From the NCBI GenBank assembly GCA_965207125.1, contig OZ242263.1, positions 1,302,001-1,366,000 of the forward strand: DNA of 64,000 nt, given 5' to 3'. Positions 43,303 to 51,916 of this stretch are shown piece by piece. A program made the position numbers and the translations under genes. The notes under the pieces were generated by a model. It was not told the origin of the DNA and searched no databases. It saw nothing but the letters and a program-made list of their open reading frames with translations. Each line of letters begins with the position of its first letter. Position 1 is the stretch's first letter. Source of the stretch: G965207125 sp965207125. GTDB lineage: Bacteria > Pseudomonadota > Alphaproteobacteria > Puniceispirillales > UBA1172.

Positions 43303-44115
43303 ATGAATTCTGAACAAAATCAAAATGATGGAAATCACATAGCGTTGCGTGAAGCTTTACGCTGGCAGGTAGAAATGGGCGCAGATGAATGTATTCTCAA
43401 CACACCGAGGAAGAATCAGATTAATAAACCCATTACGTCTTCGCCCGCGACCGCGGGCAGCAAGGTCGCGGGCGCCCTTGTGCGTCCCGTACCAGCGGCT
43501 ACTGTTCAGCCTTTGCAGGCGGCTAAAACGCTAGACGAGCTGCGCGAACGCTGCGCCACCATCGATTCTGAACTCAAGCGCACGGCCACCAAAATGGTGT
43601 TTGCTGATGGTAATCCTGATGCTGATATTATGATGATTGGTGAGGCTCCCGGTGCTGATGAAGACCGACAAGGTAAACCTTTTGTTGGGGTAAGTGGGCA
43701 GCTTCTCGATAAAATGCTCACCTCGATCGGGCTTGATAGAAACACCGTCTATATCACCAATACGATTTTATGGCGCCCGCCGGGTAACCGAACCCCGACT
43801 CCTCAAGAAACTGCGTTGTTCATGCCTTATTTGCGCCAGCATATCTGTCTCATCGCGCCTAAAATGATTGTTTGTCTGGGCGGAGCTGCTGCTAAATCTA
43901 TGCTCGAAACTTCCTCGGGAATCACCAAATTGCGTGGAAGATGGCATGATTATCATGGTGAGGTGGGGGTTATTCCTCTGTTGCCAACGTTGCATCCAGC
44001 ATATCTTTTACGCTCACCAACGCAAAAGGCGCTGGCTTGGAAAGATTTGCGTCTTTTGCGGCGCAAGATAGATGATCTCGGTGGTGCAACACACGGACGA
44101 GGGGCGGTCTCATGA
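43303..44115 (+). CDS. Uracil-DNA glycosylase, family 4 type
   Basis: Removes uracil from DNA. The 270-residue protein has a variable N-terminus (1-85) and a catalytic domain with MMIGEAPGADEDRQGKPFVG (motif 1, about 108-127), GQLLDKMLTSIGL, WRPPGNRTPTPQE (about 161-173) and the C-terminal LPTLHPAYLLRSPTQK. Cysteines that usually bind the 4Fe-4S cluster are not at their expected places (IDSELK and ETALFMPY, where relatives have Cys). It overlaps the SLT gene by 4 bases. A 10-bp GC-rich inverted repeat lies in the linker. Confidence 0.92.
   Translation: MNSEQNQNDGNHIALREALRWQVEMGADECILNTPRKNQINKPITSSPATAGSKVAGALVRPVPAATVQPLQAAKTLDELRERCATIDSELKRTATKMVFADGNPDADIMMIGEAPGADEDRQGKPFVGVSGQLLDKMLTSIGLDRNTVYITNTILWRPPGNRTPTPQETALFMPYLRQHICLIAPKMIVCLGGAAAKSMLETSSGITKLRGRWHDYHGEVGVIPLLPTLHPAYLLRSPTQKALAWKDLRLLRRKIDDLGGATHGRGAVS
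43443..43473. repeat. GC-rich 10-bp inverted repeat inside the UDG linker
   Basis: GCCCGCGACC (43443-43452) and its perfect reverse complement GGTCGCGGGC (43464-43473), 11 bases apart, in a part of the gene encoding a Ser/Ala/Gly linker. It is much richer in GC than its surroundings and keeps the frame open. Confidence 0.6.
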
Positions 44116-45893
44116 TTAGAATGGCTATATTTTGGGCGATGCTTTTTATGATTGTGGCTAATGTTCCACTCGCTGCAGCCTCATCCACTGGTTCGAGTTT
44201 GCCAACGCCACTCACCGAGGCCGATGTCGAACGCTACCGCAAAATTTTTGCTCTCCAGCAGGATAAAAAATGGAAACAAGCCAATGCGGTGATCAAAACT
44301 CTTGATGACCGTCTGTTGATGGGACGTGTGCTGGCGCAACGCTATCTACATCCCACCGGCTGGCGGTCAAGCTATAAGGAATTACGCGATTGGCTTAGCA
44401 AATATAATGATCATCCTGCGGCCACTCGAATCTATAGACTTGCTCAGAAACGCCGCCCCGCAAATTACAAATATCCGGAAAAACCAAAATCCAATTACCT
44501 TAACGGCTATGGACGCGCTCAGGCTGATACGTATTATCTGCCGATCCCTGCGTCTTATTCAGATAGGTTATCGCCTGACACCACCCGTTCTATCGCCCGC
44601 GACATTCGCCAGAAAATCCGTTCGGGCTGGCCAACTGGCGCCTATAATATCCTCAATAAAAAAGAGAGTCGTCGGTATCTTACCAAATATGAAGAGGCTC
44701 TTTTATATTCCGATATTGCCCATGGGTATTTTATCTATGGCAAGGATGATCTTGCTATTAAAGTTGCCAAAAAAGCGATCAAATTAAGTGATGGCAAGGT
44801 TGACCGCGCGTATTGGATTGCAGGACTCGCCGCTTGGCGTCAGAGTGATGTTACCTTCGCCAAGTCTTTTTTTCGTGAGCTTGCTGACCGCGATAATATA
44901 GATGACCATGGACTAGCCGCCGCCGCCGCATATTGGGCAAGCCGTGCTGAGCTACGTGCAGGCCAAGCCGATCGATCGATCGGCTATCTTCAACGCGCGT
45001 CCTTATACCAGGACACTTTTTACGGCATGCTCGCGACTGAAGCACTGGGGCAGGATATTACCCTTAATTTTTCTCTGCCGCTGATCGATGGCAACTATAT
45101 TGCTTGGCTTAACGCCAAACCGGGGGGTCGGCGCACCTTTGCTCTGCTTCAAGTCGGTGAGACTTATCATGCGAGCCGCGAGCTGCGCTATCTCTGGAAA
45201 GAGCATCGTGAAGAAGATCGGCCTAGATTGATGGCGCTTGCTGCGAGTGAACATATGGCGGGTCTTGCTTTTCGGATTGCTGGAATCATGCGCGATACCA
45301 GTCATATCAACCGCTATGGCGGGCTTTTCCCGATTGCTGATTTTAATACTGATGCCCCTATTCGAGTTGATCCGGCATTATTGCTGGCTATCATGAGACA
45401 GGAATCAGGCTTTAACCCACGCGCTCAATCTTGGGCGACAGCAAGTGGGTTGATGCAATTGATGCCGGCCACCGCCGCTTATATCGCAGGGGATAGAGGA
45501 TATAGAAATACCAAACGCCATGATCTGCTGATTCCTGAAATCAATATCAGACTTGGCGAGGATTATATTCTCTATCTGCTCAATGATACGACCATCGAAA
45601 GCAATATGATCAGATTGCTGACGGCCTATAATGCCGGCCCTGGTAATCTGCGTAAATGGATGAAAAAAGTTAATCATAGGGGCGATACTTTGATGCTGCT
45701 CGAATCACTTCCTTCACGTGAGACCCGTTTTTATGTCAAAAATGTCATGACTAATTTGTGGATTTATCGCAAACGCTTGGGACAGGACGCCAATGAAGTC
45801 GCATCGCTCGCGGCGGATGGCGGAGCACGATTCGTTCCTCAAATCACGACGGATGGTTGTCAGATCACTAATCTTGCCCAGATTTGCCACTAG
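44112..45893 (+). CDS. Soluble lytic murein transglycosylase (SLT family)
   Basis: Periplasmic peptidoglycan-cleaving enzyme forming 1,6-anhydromuramyl ends. The 593-residue protein has a signal peptide (MAIFWAMLFMIVANVPLAAA, cleavage near 24), a long alpha-helical superhelix (about 40-410) and a C-terminal SLT domain. The catalytic Glu is in LLLAIMRQESGFNPRAQS, followed by GLMQLMPATAAYIA, and LLTAYNAGPGNLRKWM. It overlaps the UDG gene by 4 bases and is followed by moaB. Confidence 0.95.
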   Translation: MIRMAIFWAMLFMIVANVPLAAASSTGSSLPTPLTEADVERYRKIFALQQDKKWKQANAVIKTLDDRLLMGRVLAQRYLHPTGWRSSYKELRDWLSKYNDHPAATRIYRLAQKRRPANYKYPEKPKSNYLNGYGRAQADTYYLPIPASYSDRLSPDTTRSIARDIRQKIRSGWPTGAYNILNKKESRRYLTKYEEALLYSDIAHGYFIYGKDDLAIKVAKKAIKLSDGKVDRAYWIAGLAAWRQSDVTFAKSFFRELADRDNIDDHGLAAAAAYWASRAELRAGQADRSIGYLQRASLYQDTFYGMLATEALGQDITLNFSLPLIDGNYIAWLNAKPGGRRTFALLQVGETYHASRELRYLWKEHREEDRPRLMALAASEHMAGLAFRIAGIMRDTSHINRYGGLFPIADFNTDAPIRVDPALLLAIMRQESGFNPRAQSWATASGLMQLMPATAAYIAGDRGYRNTKRHDLLIPEINIRLGEDYILYLLNDTTIESNMIRLLTAYNAGPGNLRKWMKKVNHRGDTLMLLESLPSRETRFYVKNVMTNLWIYRKRLGQDANEVASLAADGGARFVPQITTDGCQITNLAQICH

Positions 45894-45898
45894 ACGCC

Positions 45899-46459
45899 AT
45901 GACACGTCCAAAAAACCGAATCGATAAAACTGTTGCCTTTCAGCCGATCGGCATTGCCGTTCTAACCATATCTGACAGCCGTAATGAAGATAATGACACC
46001 TCAGGTGATTTTCTTGCCGAGCGAATTTCATCCGCTGGTCATCACCTGATCAGCCGTCGTATTATCCGTGATGATATCGCCGAAATTGCCGCGATGGTTA
46101 CGATCTGGGCGCAAGACCCTGAAATAGACACTATTATCACCACCGGTGGTACAGGCGTTACCGGGCGCGATGTGACGCCTGAAGCATTAAGGCAGATTAT
46201 GGATAAGGAAATAGATGGTTTTGGCGAATTATTCCGCCTGATGAGTTTTGATAAAATTGGCACTTCTGCGATGCAAAGCCGTGCGCTTGCTGTGCTGGTT
46301 GGTGGAACTTACGTGTTCGCTTTGCCGGGGTCGCCTTCGGCGTGTCGCGATGGGTGGGATGAGCTTCTTGTCTATCAACTCGATATCCGCCATCGTCCCT
46401 GCAATTTTGTTGAGATAATGCCGCGTCTTTCTGAGACCATGATCCGCGATGATAGCTGA
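45899..46459 (+). CDS. moaB: Molybdenum cofactor biosynthesis protein MoaB
   Basis: MoaB/Mog-family protein, expected to adenylylate molybdopterin. The 186-residue protein from the ATG at 45899 has IGIAVLTISDSRNEDNDTSG, IITTGGTGVTGRDVTPEAL, EIDGFGELFRLMSFDKIG and YVFALPGSPSACRDGWDELL. No other moa genes are nearby. It overlaps rnhB by 11 bases. Confidence 0.94.
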   Translation: MTRPKNRIDKTVAFQPIGIAVLTISDSRNEDNDTSGDFLAERISSAGHHLISRRIIRDDIAEIAAMVTIWAQDPEIDTIITTGGTGVTGRDVTPEALRQIMDKEIDGFGELFRLMSFDKIGTSAMQSRALAVLVGGTYVFALPGSPSACRDGWDELLVYQLDIRHRPCNFVEIMPRLSETMIRDDS

Positions 46460-47150
46460 TTCAAAGCCTGATTTCACTCTTGAGGCGGCGGCGCATCGAC
46501 GCATGAAGCAAAAGGATGAGGCTGTGTCGTGCCAGGTGATTGGCATTGATGAGGCAGGACGTGGGCCTTGGGCGGGCCCGGTTGTCGCCGCCGCTTGCGT
46601 AATTGGACCCGGCCATCTGGCCGCTCTGCCGGGGGGGATAGATGATTCGAAAAGACTTTCGTCAAAACGCCGCCACGAGATTTATGATCGGCTTCAGGTT
46701 CTTGCCGAAACTCCTGAAAAATTTGCCTTTGAAGTGGCCTCTATCGAAGCCGCCGAAATAGACCGCCGTGGAATTCTCACCGCGACTTTTGACGCGATGC
46801 AAAACGCGGCGTCAGCTTTAATTCGCAAAACCCCCCGGAGCCAAGCCATGACGATGCTGATAGATGGTAATCTTACCCCACCCCTGATAATTGACTCTGA
46901 AGATGTTGAGATCATGGCGGTGGTTAAAGGGGATCAGTGTTCGTTATCTATCGCCGCCGCTGGTATAATTGCAAAAGTGACGCGTGATGCAATGATGGTG
47001 CTGCTGGATGCTGATCACCCTGCTTATGGTTGGGTAAAAAACAAGGGCTATGGAACCGCCACACATCGACACGCCATCGACCGTTTTGGCATTACCCCAC
47101 AACATCGGCGATCATTCAAGCCTATTGCGGTCGCGGCGCACACAAGATAA
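46449..47150 (+). CDS. rnhB: Ribonuclease HII
   Basis: Cleaves RNA in RNA-DNA hybrids and at single ribonucleotides in DNA. The catalytic DEDD residues are in IGIDEAGRGPWAGPVVAAAC (about residues 30-49), IDDSKRLSSKRR, TMLIDGN and LLDADHPAYGWVKNKGYG. The N-terminal 25 residues are extra; the ATG at residue 19 is an alternative start. It precedes ccrM, as in many alphaproteobacteria. Confidence 0.96.
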   Translation: MIADSKPDFTLEAAAHRRMKQKDEAVSCQVIGIDEAGRGPWAGPVVAAACVIGPGHLAALPGGIDDSKRLSSKRRHEIYDRLQVLAETPEKFAFEVASIEAAEIDRRGILTATFDAMQNAASALIRKTPRSQAMTMLIDGNLTPPLIIDSEDVEIMAVVKGDQCSLSIAAAGIIAKVTRDAMMVLLDADHPAYGWVKNKGYGTATHRHAIDRFGITPQHRRSFKPIAVAAHTR

Positions 47151-47151
47151 A

Positions 47152-47255
47152 GAATCAGTATCGCGCCCAGCCACAAGATATGGCAGGAACGCCATCGCTC
47201 CCACCTTAACTTATTGACTTTCCGTAAAAATATCTCTTTTATGATGCGCTGAATC
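47152..47255 (+). promoter_or_regulatory. Two GANTC (CcrM) sites upstream of ccrM
   Basis: GAATC at 47152-47156 and GAATC at 47251-47255 bracket most of the 128-bp rnhB-ccrM gap. In Caulobacter, ccrM transcription is sensitive to methylation of GANTC sites in its own promoter region. No clear -10/-35 pair is called. Confidence 0.4.
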
Positions 47256-47278
47256 TTTGAATTTATAAGCGAAATACC

Positions 47279-48385
47279 ATGCCCCCCTCGAGCCGGACGA
47301 AAACCATCAAAAGCAGAATCTATCAAGGCAATTGTATCGAAGTGATGGCCGCTATGCCTGATCAATCGGTTGATATGATTTTTGCCGATCCTCCTTATAA
47401 CCTGCAGCTTACCGGCAATATCCTGAAACGTCCCGATTATAGTGCAGTCGATGGAATCGATGCCGGCGATGATTGGGATCGATTTGATAGTTTAGATCTC
47501 TATGACTGTTTCACCAAACAGTGGCTGACCGAAGCAAAGCGGATTCTAAACCCTGATGGCACGATCTGGGTGATTGGCTCGTACCACAATATTTTTAGAG
47601 TCGGGACAATTATGCAGAATCTTGGATTTTGGATTCTCAATGATGTCATCTGGATGAAAACCAACCCCATGCCGAATTTTCGCGGAAGACGTTTTACCAA
47701 CGCACATGAAACCCTGATCTGGGCAACCCAAAACAGACAAGCCAAATACACTTTTAATTATCAAGCAATGAAAATCTTTAATGATGATCGCCAAATGCGC
47801 TCAGATTGGGTTTTGCCGATTTGTTCAGGACATGAAAGGCTAAAACACGACAACGTCAAAGTTCATCCGACTCAAAAACCTGAATCGCTATTAAGTCGGG
47901 CTATTCTTTCCGCCAGCAGACCGGGAGACGTCATTCTCGATCCCTTTTTTGGTACTGGCACTACAGGCGTTGTTGCCAAACGTCTTAGGCGGAAATGGAT
48001 CGGAATTGAAACAGACCCGCACTATGTTGAGATCGCCAAAGCTCGAATAGAAGCAACAAAGTCGATCGATGATCCTGATCTGCTGACAGTATCTCAGCCT
48101 CGTGATGAGCAGCGGGTGGCTTTTGGTGCATTGCTCGAACAAGGATTGATTAAACCCGGCGACACGCTCGAATGTGAGACCGGGCAACATCGTGCCAAAG
48201 TTCGCGTTGATGGCAGTCTCAGCACCGGCGAGGCTACGGGATCAATCCATAGTCTGGCTGCTAGACTTCTTGGACGCGAGAGCTGCAATGGCTGGACCTT
48301 CTGGCATGTAAGTCATAACGCTCAAACCGTGCCTATAGACACTCTGAGACAAAAAGCACGGGCGCAGCTGCGTCTTGATACCTAG
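47279..48385 (+). CDS. ccrM: Cell-cycle DNA adenine methyltransferase CcrM (GANTC)
   Basis: Beta-class N6-adenine methyltransferase modifying GANTC after replication. Motif IV DPPYNLQL is at residues 37-44, and KTNPMPNFRGRRFTNAHETL lies in the target-recognition region. HPTQKPESLLSRAI and motif I DVILDPFFGTGTTG follow near 215-235. The C-terminal domain typical of CcrM (ALLEQGLIKPGDTLECETGQ, then NGWTFWHVSH) is complete. The 368-residue length is canonical. No restriction enzyme is adjacent. Confidence 0.97.
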   Translation: MPPSSRTKTIKSRIYQGNCIEVMAAMPDQSVDMIFADPPYNLQLTGNILKRPDYSAVDGIDAGDDWDRFDSLDLYDCFTKQWLTEAKRILNPDGTIWVIGSYHNIFRVGTIMQNLGFWILNDVIWMKTNPMPNFRGRRFTNAHETLIWATQNRQAKYTFNYQAMKIFNDDRQMRSDWVLPICSGHERLKHDNVKVHPTQKPESLLSRAILSASRPGDVILDPFFGTGTTGVVAKRLRRKWIGIETDPHYVEIAKARIEATKSIDDPDLLTVSQPRDEQRVAFGALLEQGLIKPGDTLECETGQHRAKVRVDGSLSTGEATGSIHSLAARLLGRESCNGWTFWHVSHNAQTVPIDTLRQKARAQLRLDT

Positions 48386-48441
48386 CCGGCTACTCGCTCA
48401 ATGATTGCGCCATCTGCCCAGCCCAGAATAGTATCACCGCG

Positions 48442-49440
48442 ATGGCAACGCGGCGGCTGGATTTTATTGACAGTGTTATGTTACGTTCTTTATCTCAATG
48501 TTCTGGCGTTACTGTTGCAGGATCACTGATTATGCTGGTGGGATTGATTAAGGTATTGGCTTATGCCATCCGCGAGAGAATTCTGGTGCTGGACGGTGCG
48601 AGTATTGGGGGTCAGGAACACCATTCCGGCGAAATTATCATCGGATATGATGCGGCTCTGATGCCTCAACGAATTGACACGCTGGTCGCCGCGTCTAGTC
48701 ATTTTAAAGATCCTTATTGGCGCGAGATATTGACGCAAGCCACGATCAACCAGATTCCCATAATTCTCGATTCTGAATACCGTGAAGCCTTGCAAGGGCG
48801 CGTAGATTTAACTTTGATAGATGCTGAAAAACTCATCGAGATGCGCTCAGTCCATCTATATCTGGTCATCAAAAGGATGATCGATCTGGTTCTGGCGACC
48901 TGTGGCATTATCTTGCTGGCTCCGTTGATGATCATAGTGGCGGTGTTGATTAGATGTGAGACGCCAGGCAATCCAATTTTCATTCAGGAACGTGTCGGAT
49001 TCAAAGGTAAAAGCTTTAAGATGCTCAAATTCCGATCGATGATCAGAGACGCCGATCGAGATGGCGCACGATTCACTGATATAGATGATTTGCGAATTAC
49101 TCGAATTGGCAAAATCATCCGCGTACTGCGCATCGATGAAGTGCCGCAGTTGTTTAATATTCTTTTTGGCACGATGAGCCTGATCGGTCCACGGCCTGAA
49201 CAGAAAGCTTTTGTCGATAAATTAGAAGATGAAATTCCTCTTTATACCTTTCGTCATGCCGTTAGACCGGGAATTACCGGCTGGGCACAAGTGATGCAAG
49301 GTTATGCAGATGATGTCGCTTCGACAAACACCAAATTGTCCTTTGACCTTTTTTATATCAAGAACATATCGCTGATGATGGATACAGTGATCTTTATCAA
49401 AACCCTGAAAACAATTTTCACCGGTTTTGGTGCAAGATAG
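48442..49440 (+). CDS. Polyprenyl-phosphate sugar phosphotransferase (bacterial sugar transferase)
   Basis: Membrane enzyme that loads the first sugar phosphate onto undecaprenyl phosphate for O-antigen, capsule or exopolysaccharide. The C-terminal domain (about residues 135-332) has the membrane re-entrant helix (YLVIKRMIDLVLATCGIILL), FIQERVGFKGKSFKMLKFRS, the Asp-Glu dyad in RIDEVPQLFNILFGTMSLIG, and RPGITGWAQVMQGYADD. The N-terminal 130 residues have only one short hydrophobic stretch (VTVAGSLIMLVGLIKVLAYA), so it is shorter than WbaP/WcaJ-type proteins. It converges on glcB with a 2-base gap. Confidence 0.9.
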   Translation: MATRRLDFIDSVMLRSLSQCSGVTVAGSLIMLVGLIKVLAYAIRERILVLDGASIGGQEHHSGEIIIGYDAALMPQRIDTLVAASSHFKDPYWREILTQATINQIPIILDSEYREALQGRVDLTLIDAEKLIEMRSVHLYLVIKRMIDLVLATCGIILLAPLMIIVAVLIRCETPGNPIFIQERVGFKGKSFKMLKFRSMIRDADRDGARFTDIDDLRITRIGKIIRVLRIDEVPQLFNILFGTMSLIGPRPEQKAFVDKLEDEIPLYTFRHAVRPGITGWAQVMQGYADDVASTNTKLSFDLFYIKNISLMMDTVIFIKTLKTIFTGFGAR

Positions 49441-49442
49441 GT

Positions 49443-51614
49443 CTATTGCCGCTCGCTCATTTTCATCTCAAGACGGCGGCGATGCAGAATAGGCTCAGTA
49501 TAGCCCGAAGGTTGGGCACGGCCGTCAAACACCAGATCACACGCAGCTTTGAACGCGATAGAATGATCGAAATCTGCGGCCATTGGCTGATATTCTGGGT
49601 CGTCTTCATTCTGCAGATCGACGATTTTAGCCATTCGCCTCATCGCTGTCATCACTTGGTCACGAGTGACAATATTGTGATGAAGCCAGTTGGCGATATG
49701 CTGTGATGAAATACGCAATGTTGCTCGGTCTTCCATCAGACCAATATCGTTAATATCAGGCACTTTTGAGCACCCTATACCATGATCGATCCAGCGCACC
49801 ACATAACCCAAAATCCCCTGTGCGTTGTTTTCCAGTTCATGGGTGATGACCTCGGGTGGATGATTGGTTTCATGATCCACCGGAATTGTTAGAAGATCAT
49901 CAAGCCGCGCGCGGCGTTTACCTGCAAGCGAGCGCTGGATTTCGAGGACGTTAATTTGATGGTAATGTAAAGCATGCAAAGTCGCAGCGGTCGGCGATGG
50001 CACCCAAGCACAATTCGCTCCAGATTTAGGATGGGCAATTTTTTCATCCATCATCCGTGCCATCAGATCAGGCATCGCCCACATTCCTTTGCCGATTTGA
50101 GCCTTGCCGCTTAAACCGCAAGCAAGACCGATATCAACATTCCAGTCTTCATAAGCGTTTATCCACACGCTTTGTTTCATCGTTGTTTTTGGGATCATTG
50201 CTCCGGCTTCCATCGATGTGTGAATTTCATCGCCGGTGCGATCGAGAAAACCGGTGTTAATAAAGACGACTCTATTTTTTGCTGCTCTGATGCATTCTTT
50301 CAAATTAACCGAAGTCCGCCTTTCCTCATCCATGATGCCAATCTTGAGCGTGTTTTGTGTGAGTCCAAGTACCTCTTCGACTTCGGTAAAAAGACGGTCT
50401 GTGAAAGCAGTTTCCTCAGGGCCGTGCAGTTTAGGTTTTACGATATACATCGAACCCGCCCGCGAATTGCGATAAACCCCAAGCCCATGTAAGTCATGAA
50501 GAGCAATCGCGGCCGAAATAAACGCGTCCATAATTCCTTCGGGGATCTCATTGTCATCAGCGTCAAGAATCGCAGGGTTATTCATCAGTAAACCGACATT
50601 ACGCACTAACAACAGTGACCGTCCCGGTAAAACCAGAGGCGTGCCATCAGTCGCAATATAATGACGATCAGGGTTAAGTGCACGGGTGATAGTTTTGCCG
50701 TTTTTATCGAAAACCACTGTCAGATCACCCTTCATTACCCCAAGCCAATTGCGGTAAGCCAAAATTTTGTCTTCGGCGTCCACAGCGGCGACAGAATCTT
50801 CGAGATCGACAATAGTGGTCAGCGCAGATTCGATAAGAATGTCATTAATTCCGGCTTTATCATTGCGACCGATCACACCGTTTTTATCGATCACGATTTC
50901 GAGATGAAGCCCGTTGACCTTCAGCAAAATAGCCTCAGGTATTGCTACGTCGCCGCGCCACCCACACAAAAGATGAGGCATCGTAAGACGCACCGTCTCA
51001 CCCTTGCCAAGTGTTACCACCAAGCCACCATCGACAATCTGATAATGTACGGCGTCATGGTGACTCGCGCCGTCCAGCGGAGCGATTTCATCGAGATGCT
51101 CCCGCGCCCGAGCAATTACTTTTGCCCCGCGCGCCACGTTATATTCTTTTGATTTATTGCCATCTTGAGGAATCACGTCAGTGCCGTAAAGCGCGTCATA
51201 CAGACTGCCCCAGCGAGCGTTAGCAGCGTTCAATAAAAACCGCGCGTTCAACACCGGCACAACAAGCTGAGGCCCGGCCACCAATGCAATTTCATCATCG
51301 GTATTCTCGGTCGTGATCGAAAAATCATCGCCTTCAGGAACTAGATAACCAATATCTTCAAGGAATTTTTGATAATCGCCTGTAGTATAGGATCGGCTTT
51401 TATTTTCGATGAGCCAAGTATCTATTTTTTTCTGCAATTCAGTGCGCTTGGCGAGCAAAGCTTTATTTTCTGGAATAAGACGGTGAGCGGTGCTAGCGAA
51501 GCCACGCCAGAAATCATCAGGCTCAATCCCGGTTTGCGGTAAGACTTCATTATTGACGAATTGATAGAGGTTATTATCGATCTTAAGGCCTTGCACGGCG
51601 ATTTTATCGGACAT
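49443..51614 (-). CDS. glcB: Malate synthase G
   Basis: Condenses glyoxylate and acetyl-CoA to malate. The 723-residue single-chain isoform G has the TIM-barrel signatures IADLEDSVAAVDAEDK-like VDLEDSVAAVDAEDKILAYR, KPKLHGPEETAFTDRLFTEV (about residues 385-404), IGIMDEERRTSVNLKECI, FINTGFLDRTGDEIHTSMEA and the catalytic-domain GKGMWAMPDLM. An AAAGGGA ribosome site precedes the ATG. It is unrelated to the neighbouring polysaccharide genes. Isocitrate lyase is not in the window. Confidence 0.98.
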   Translation of the reverse strand: MSDKIAVQGLKIDNNLYQFVNNEVLPQTGIEPDDFWRGFASTAHRLIPENKALLAKRTELQKKIDTWLIENKSRSYTTGDYQKFLEDIGYLVPEGDDFSITTENTDDEIALVAGPQLVVPVLNARFLLNAANARWGSLYDALYGTDVIPQDGNKSKEYNVARGAKVIARAREHLDEIAPLDGASHHDAVHYQIVDGGLVVTLGKGETVRLTMPHLLCGWRGDVAIPEAILLKVNGLHLEIVIDKNGVIGRNDKAGINDILIESALTTIVDLEDSVAAVDAEDKILAYRNWLGVMKGDLTVVFDKNGKTITRALNPDRHYIATDGTPLVLPGRSLLLVRNVGLLMNNPAILDADDNEIPEGIMDAFISAAIALHDLHGLGVYRNSRAGSMYIVKPKLHGPEETAFTDRLFTEVEEVLGLTQNTLKIGIMDEERRTSVNLKECIRAAKNRVVFINTGFLDRTGDEIHTSMEAGAMIPKTTMKQSVWINAYEDWNVDIGLACGLSGKAQIGKGMWAMPDLMARMMDEKIAHPKSGANCAWVPSPTAATLHALHYHQINVLEIQRSLAGKRRARLDDLLTIPVDHETNHPPEVITHELENNAQGILGYVVRWIDHGIGCSKVPDINDIGLMEDRATLRISSQHIANWLHHNIVTRDQVMTAMRRMAKIVDLQNEDDPEYQPMAADFDHSIAFKAACDLVFDGRAQPSGYTEPILHRRRLEMKMSERQ

Positions 51615-51740
51615 GATTTCCCTTTTTATGCGTTTTGGTCTGAGCGGAATGATACGCTAATCATTGTTATGTTGTAAATATCCTTTGTGCCCATGTCTTT
51701 CCATTCAGCGCACTGGCTGGCGAGCATATTGGAGAAGTAG

Positions 51741-51916
51741 TTAGGCATTGCAACATTTTTCCCATTCGAGCGCAGTGCGAACAAACACGTCTAACGTGTC
51801 ACACCATGGTTGCCAACCAAGCACTGAGCGAATCAGCGAGGCGTCCACAACCAGTCGGTTGCGTTGCTACCGATATATCCTGCACCGCCCGTTACTAGAA
51901 CATACTTAGCCGCCAT
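51741..51916 (-). pseudogene. galE: Remnant of UDP-glucose 4-epimerase (galE), internally deleted and frameshifted
   Basis: Only the two ends of the gene remain. From an ATG at 51916 the frame reads MAAKYVLVTGGAGYIGSNA, the NAD-binding start of GalE, then stops at TGA after 27 codons. A second frame running to the TAA at 51741 reads VDASLIRSVLGWQPW then LDVFVRTALEWEK, the GalE C-terminus. About 270 codons are missing between them. The ATG overlaps the phosphomannomutase end by 11 bases, so it was the third gene of a galU-PMM-galE operon. The rest of the 291-bp gap to glcB shows only the glcB leader. Confidence 0.85.

Noticed and set aside
48386..48460. A minus-strand frame reading RGDTILGWADGAIIERVAG before a stop that overlaps the ccrM stop; looks like the end of a lost gene.
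   Set aside because: Too short to assign to a family, and it runs into the sugar transferase start. Kept as a possible remnant only.
51615..51740. Short frames upstream of glcB.
   Set aside because: No similarity recognised and no ribosome site; this is probably the glcB leader.
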